Below, piece by piece: positions 63,983 to 64,000 of a DNA stretch of 64,000 nucleotides. The position numbers were made by a program, and so were the translations under genes. The DNA comes from Bordetella parapertussis. Its GTDB lineage: Bacteria > Pseudomonadota > Gammaproteobacteria > Burkholderiales > SG8-41. The notes beneath the pieces are model-generated. The model was given only the letters and a program-made list of their open reading frames with translations, searched no databases and was not told the DNA's origin. Each line of letters begins with the position of its first letter. Positions within the stretch are counted from its first letter, which is position 1. The stretch is from assembly GCA_945906815.1 (NCBI GenBank), contig CAMDRT010000001.1:207682-271681 (forward strand), written 5' to 3'.

Positions 63983-64000
63983 GGGGGGGGGGGGGGGGGG
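63983..64000 (+). other. Poly-G run, probable sequencing or assembly artefact
   Basis: Eighteen consecutive G residues end the window. Such terminal poly-G runs are typical of two-colour sequencing reads that ran out of signal, carried into a contig end. Not biological in all likelihood. Confidence 0.8.

Overview
The window is about 64 kb of a Gram-negative bacterial chromosome, most likely a betaproteobacterium. Four things point there: the gene order rpoE-rseA-rseB-mucD / lepA-lepB-DUF4845-rnc-era-recO-pdxJ-acpS; priB lying between rpsF and rpsR; several Bug/TctC-type receptors; and a phaC-phaB-phaR polyhydroxyalkanoate cluster. The DNA is moderately GC-rich, genes are tightly packed, and many starts are GTG or TTG. 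No rRNA, CRISPR array, prophage or complete insertion sequence was seen. The last 18 bases are a pure G run that looks like a contig-end artefact.

Region by region. (1) 0-5.6 kb: three Bug-family receptors, a polysaccharide-deacetylase-like enzyme, and an osmoprotectant-type ABC protein that fuses the binding domain to the permease, with no ATPase beside it. (2) 5.8-9.7 kb: the sigma-E envelope-stress operon (rpoE, rseA, rseB, mucD) plus a glutaredoxin-like gene, closed by a terminator. (3) 9.8-17.6 kb: lepA, lepB, a DUF4845 gene, rnc, era, recO, pdxJ, acpS, nagZ. (4) 17.7-24 kb: a family-5-like uracil-DNA glycosylase, uvrC, a phosphotransferase-fold protein with a degenerate catalytic loop, pgsA, and a reverse-strand three-gene cassette (DUF1190 lipoprotein, YgiC/YjfC-type ATP-grasp enzyme, DUF350 membrane protein). 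(5) 24-33 kb: tRNA-Val(GAC), then thrS-infC-rpmI-rplT-pheS-pheT-ihfA-merR, then a class III aminotransferase. infC appears to start at ATA. (6) 33.3-36.5 kb: rpsF-priB-rpsR-rplI behind a structured leader resembling the S6:S18 site, then dnaB.

(7) 36.5-47.3 kb: a PIN-PhoH ATPase and a BCP-type peroxiredoxin, then a locus for modifying lipid A with 4-amino-4-deoxy-L-arabinose (arn). One strand carries arnT, an arnE/F-like gene, arnB, arnC, and a formyltransferase and a decarboxylase encoded as two genes (in enterobacteria they are fused as ArnA). ugd lies on the opposite strand and arnD beyond it. Together these genes would make UDP-glucuronate, convert it to undecaprenyl-P-Ara4N, flip it and transfer it to lipid A, predicting resistance to cationic peptides. 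(8) 47.5-53.1 kb: an exported alpha/beta hydrolase, a small unknown protein, a truncated nuclease remnant, a DinG-type helicase, a DUF1232 protein and rimO. (9) 53.2-64 kb: phaR, phaB and phaC without phaA, a YefM-YoeB toxin-antitoxin pair, a ZIP metal transporter, rluD-pgeF abutting divergent bamD, a REP-associated (RAYT) transposase, and acetoacetyl-CoA synthetase, whose product is the substrate of PhaB.

No clearly undescribed multi-gene system stands out. The most interesting observations are the ATA start of infC, the loss of the YoeB catalytic histidine, the apparent pseudokinase, the split and rearranged arn locus, the YjfM-YjfC-YjfL-like cassette, the binding-protein/permease fusion, and several structured leaders and intergenic repeats.
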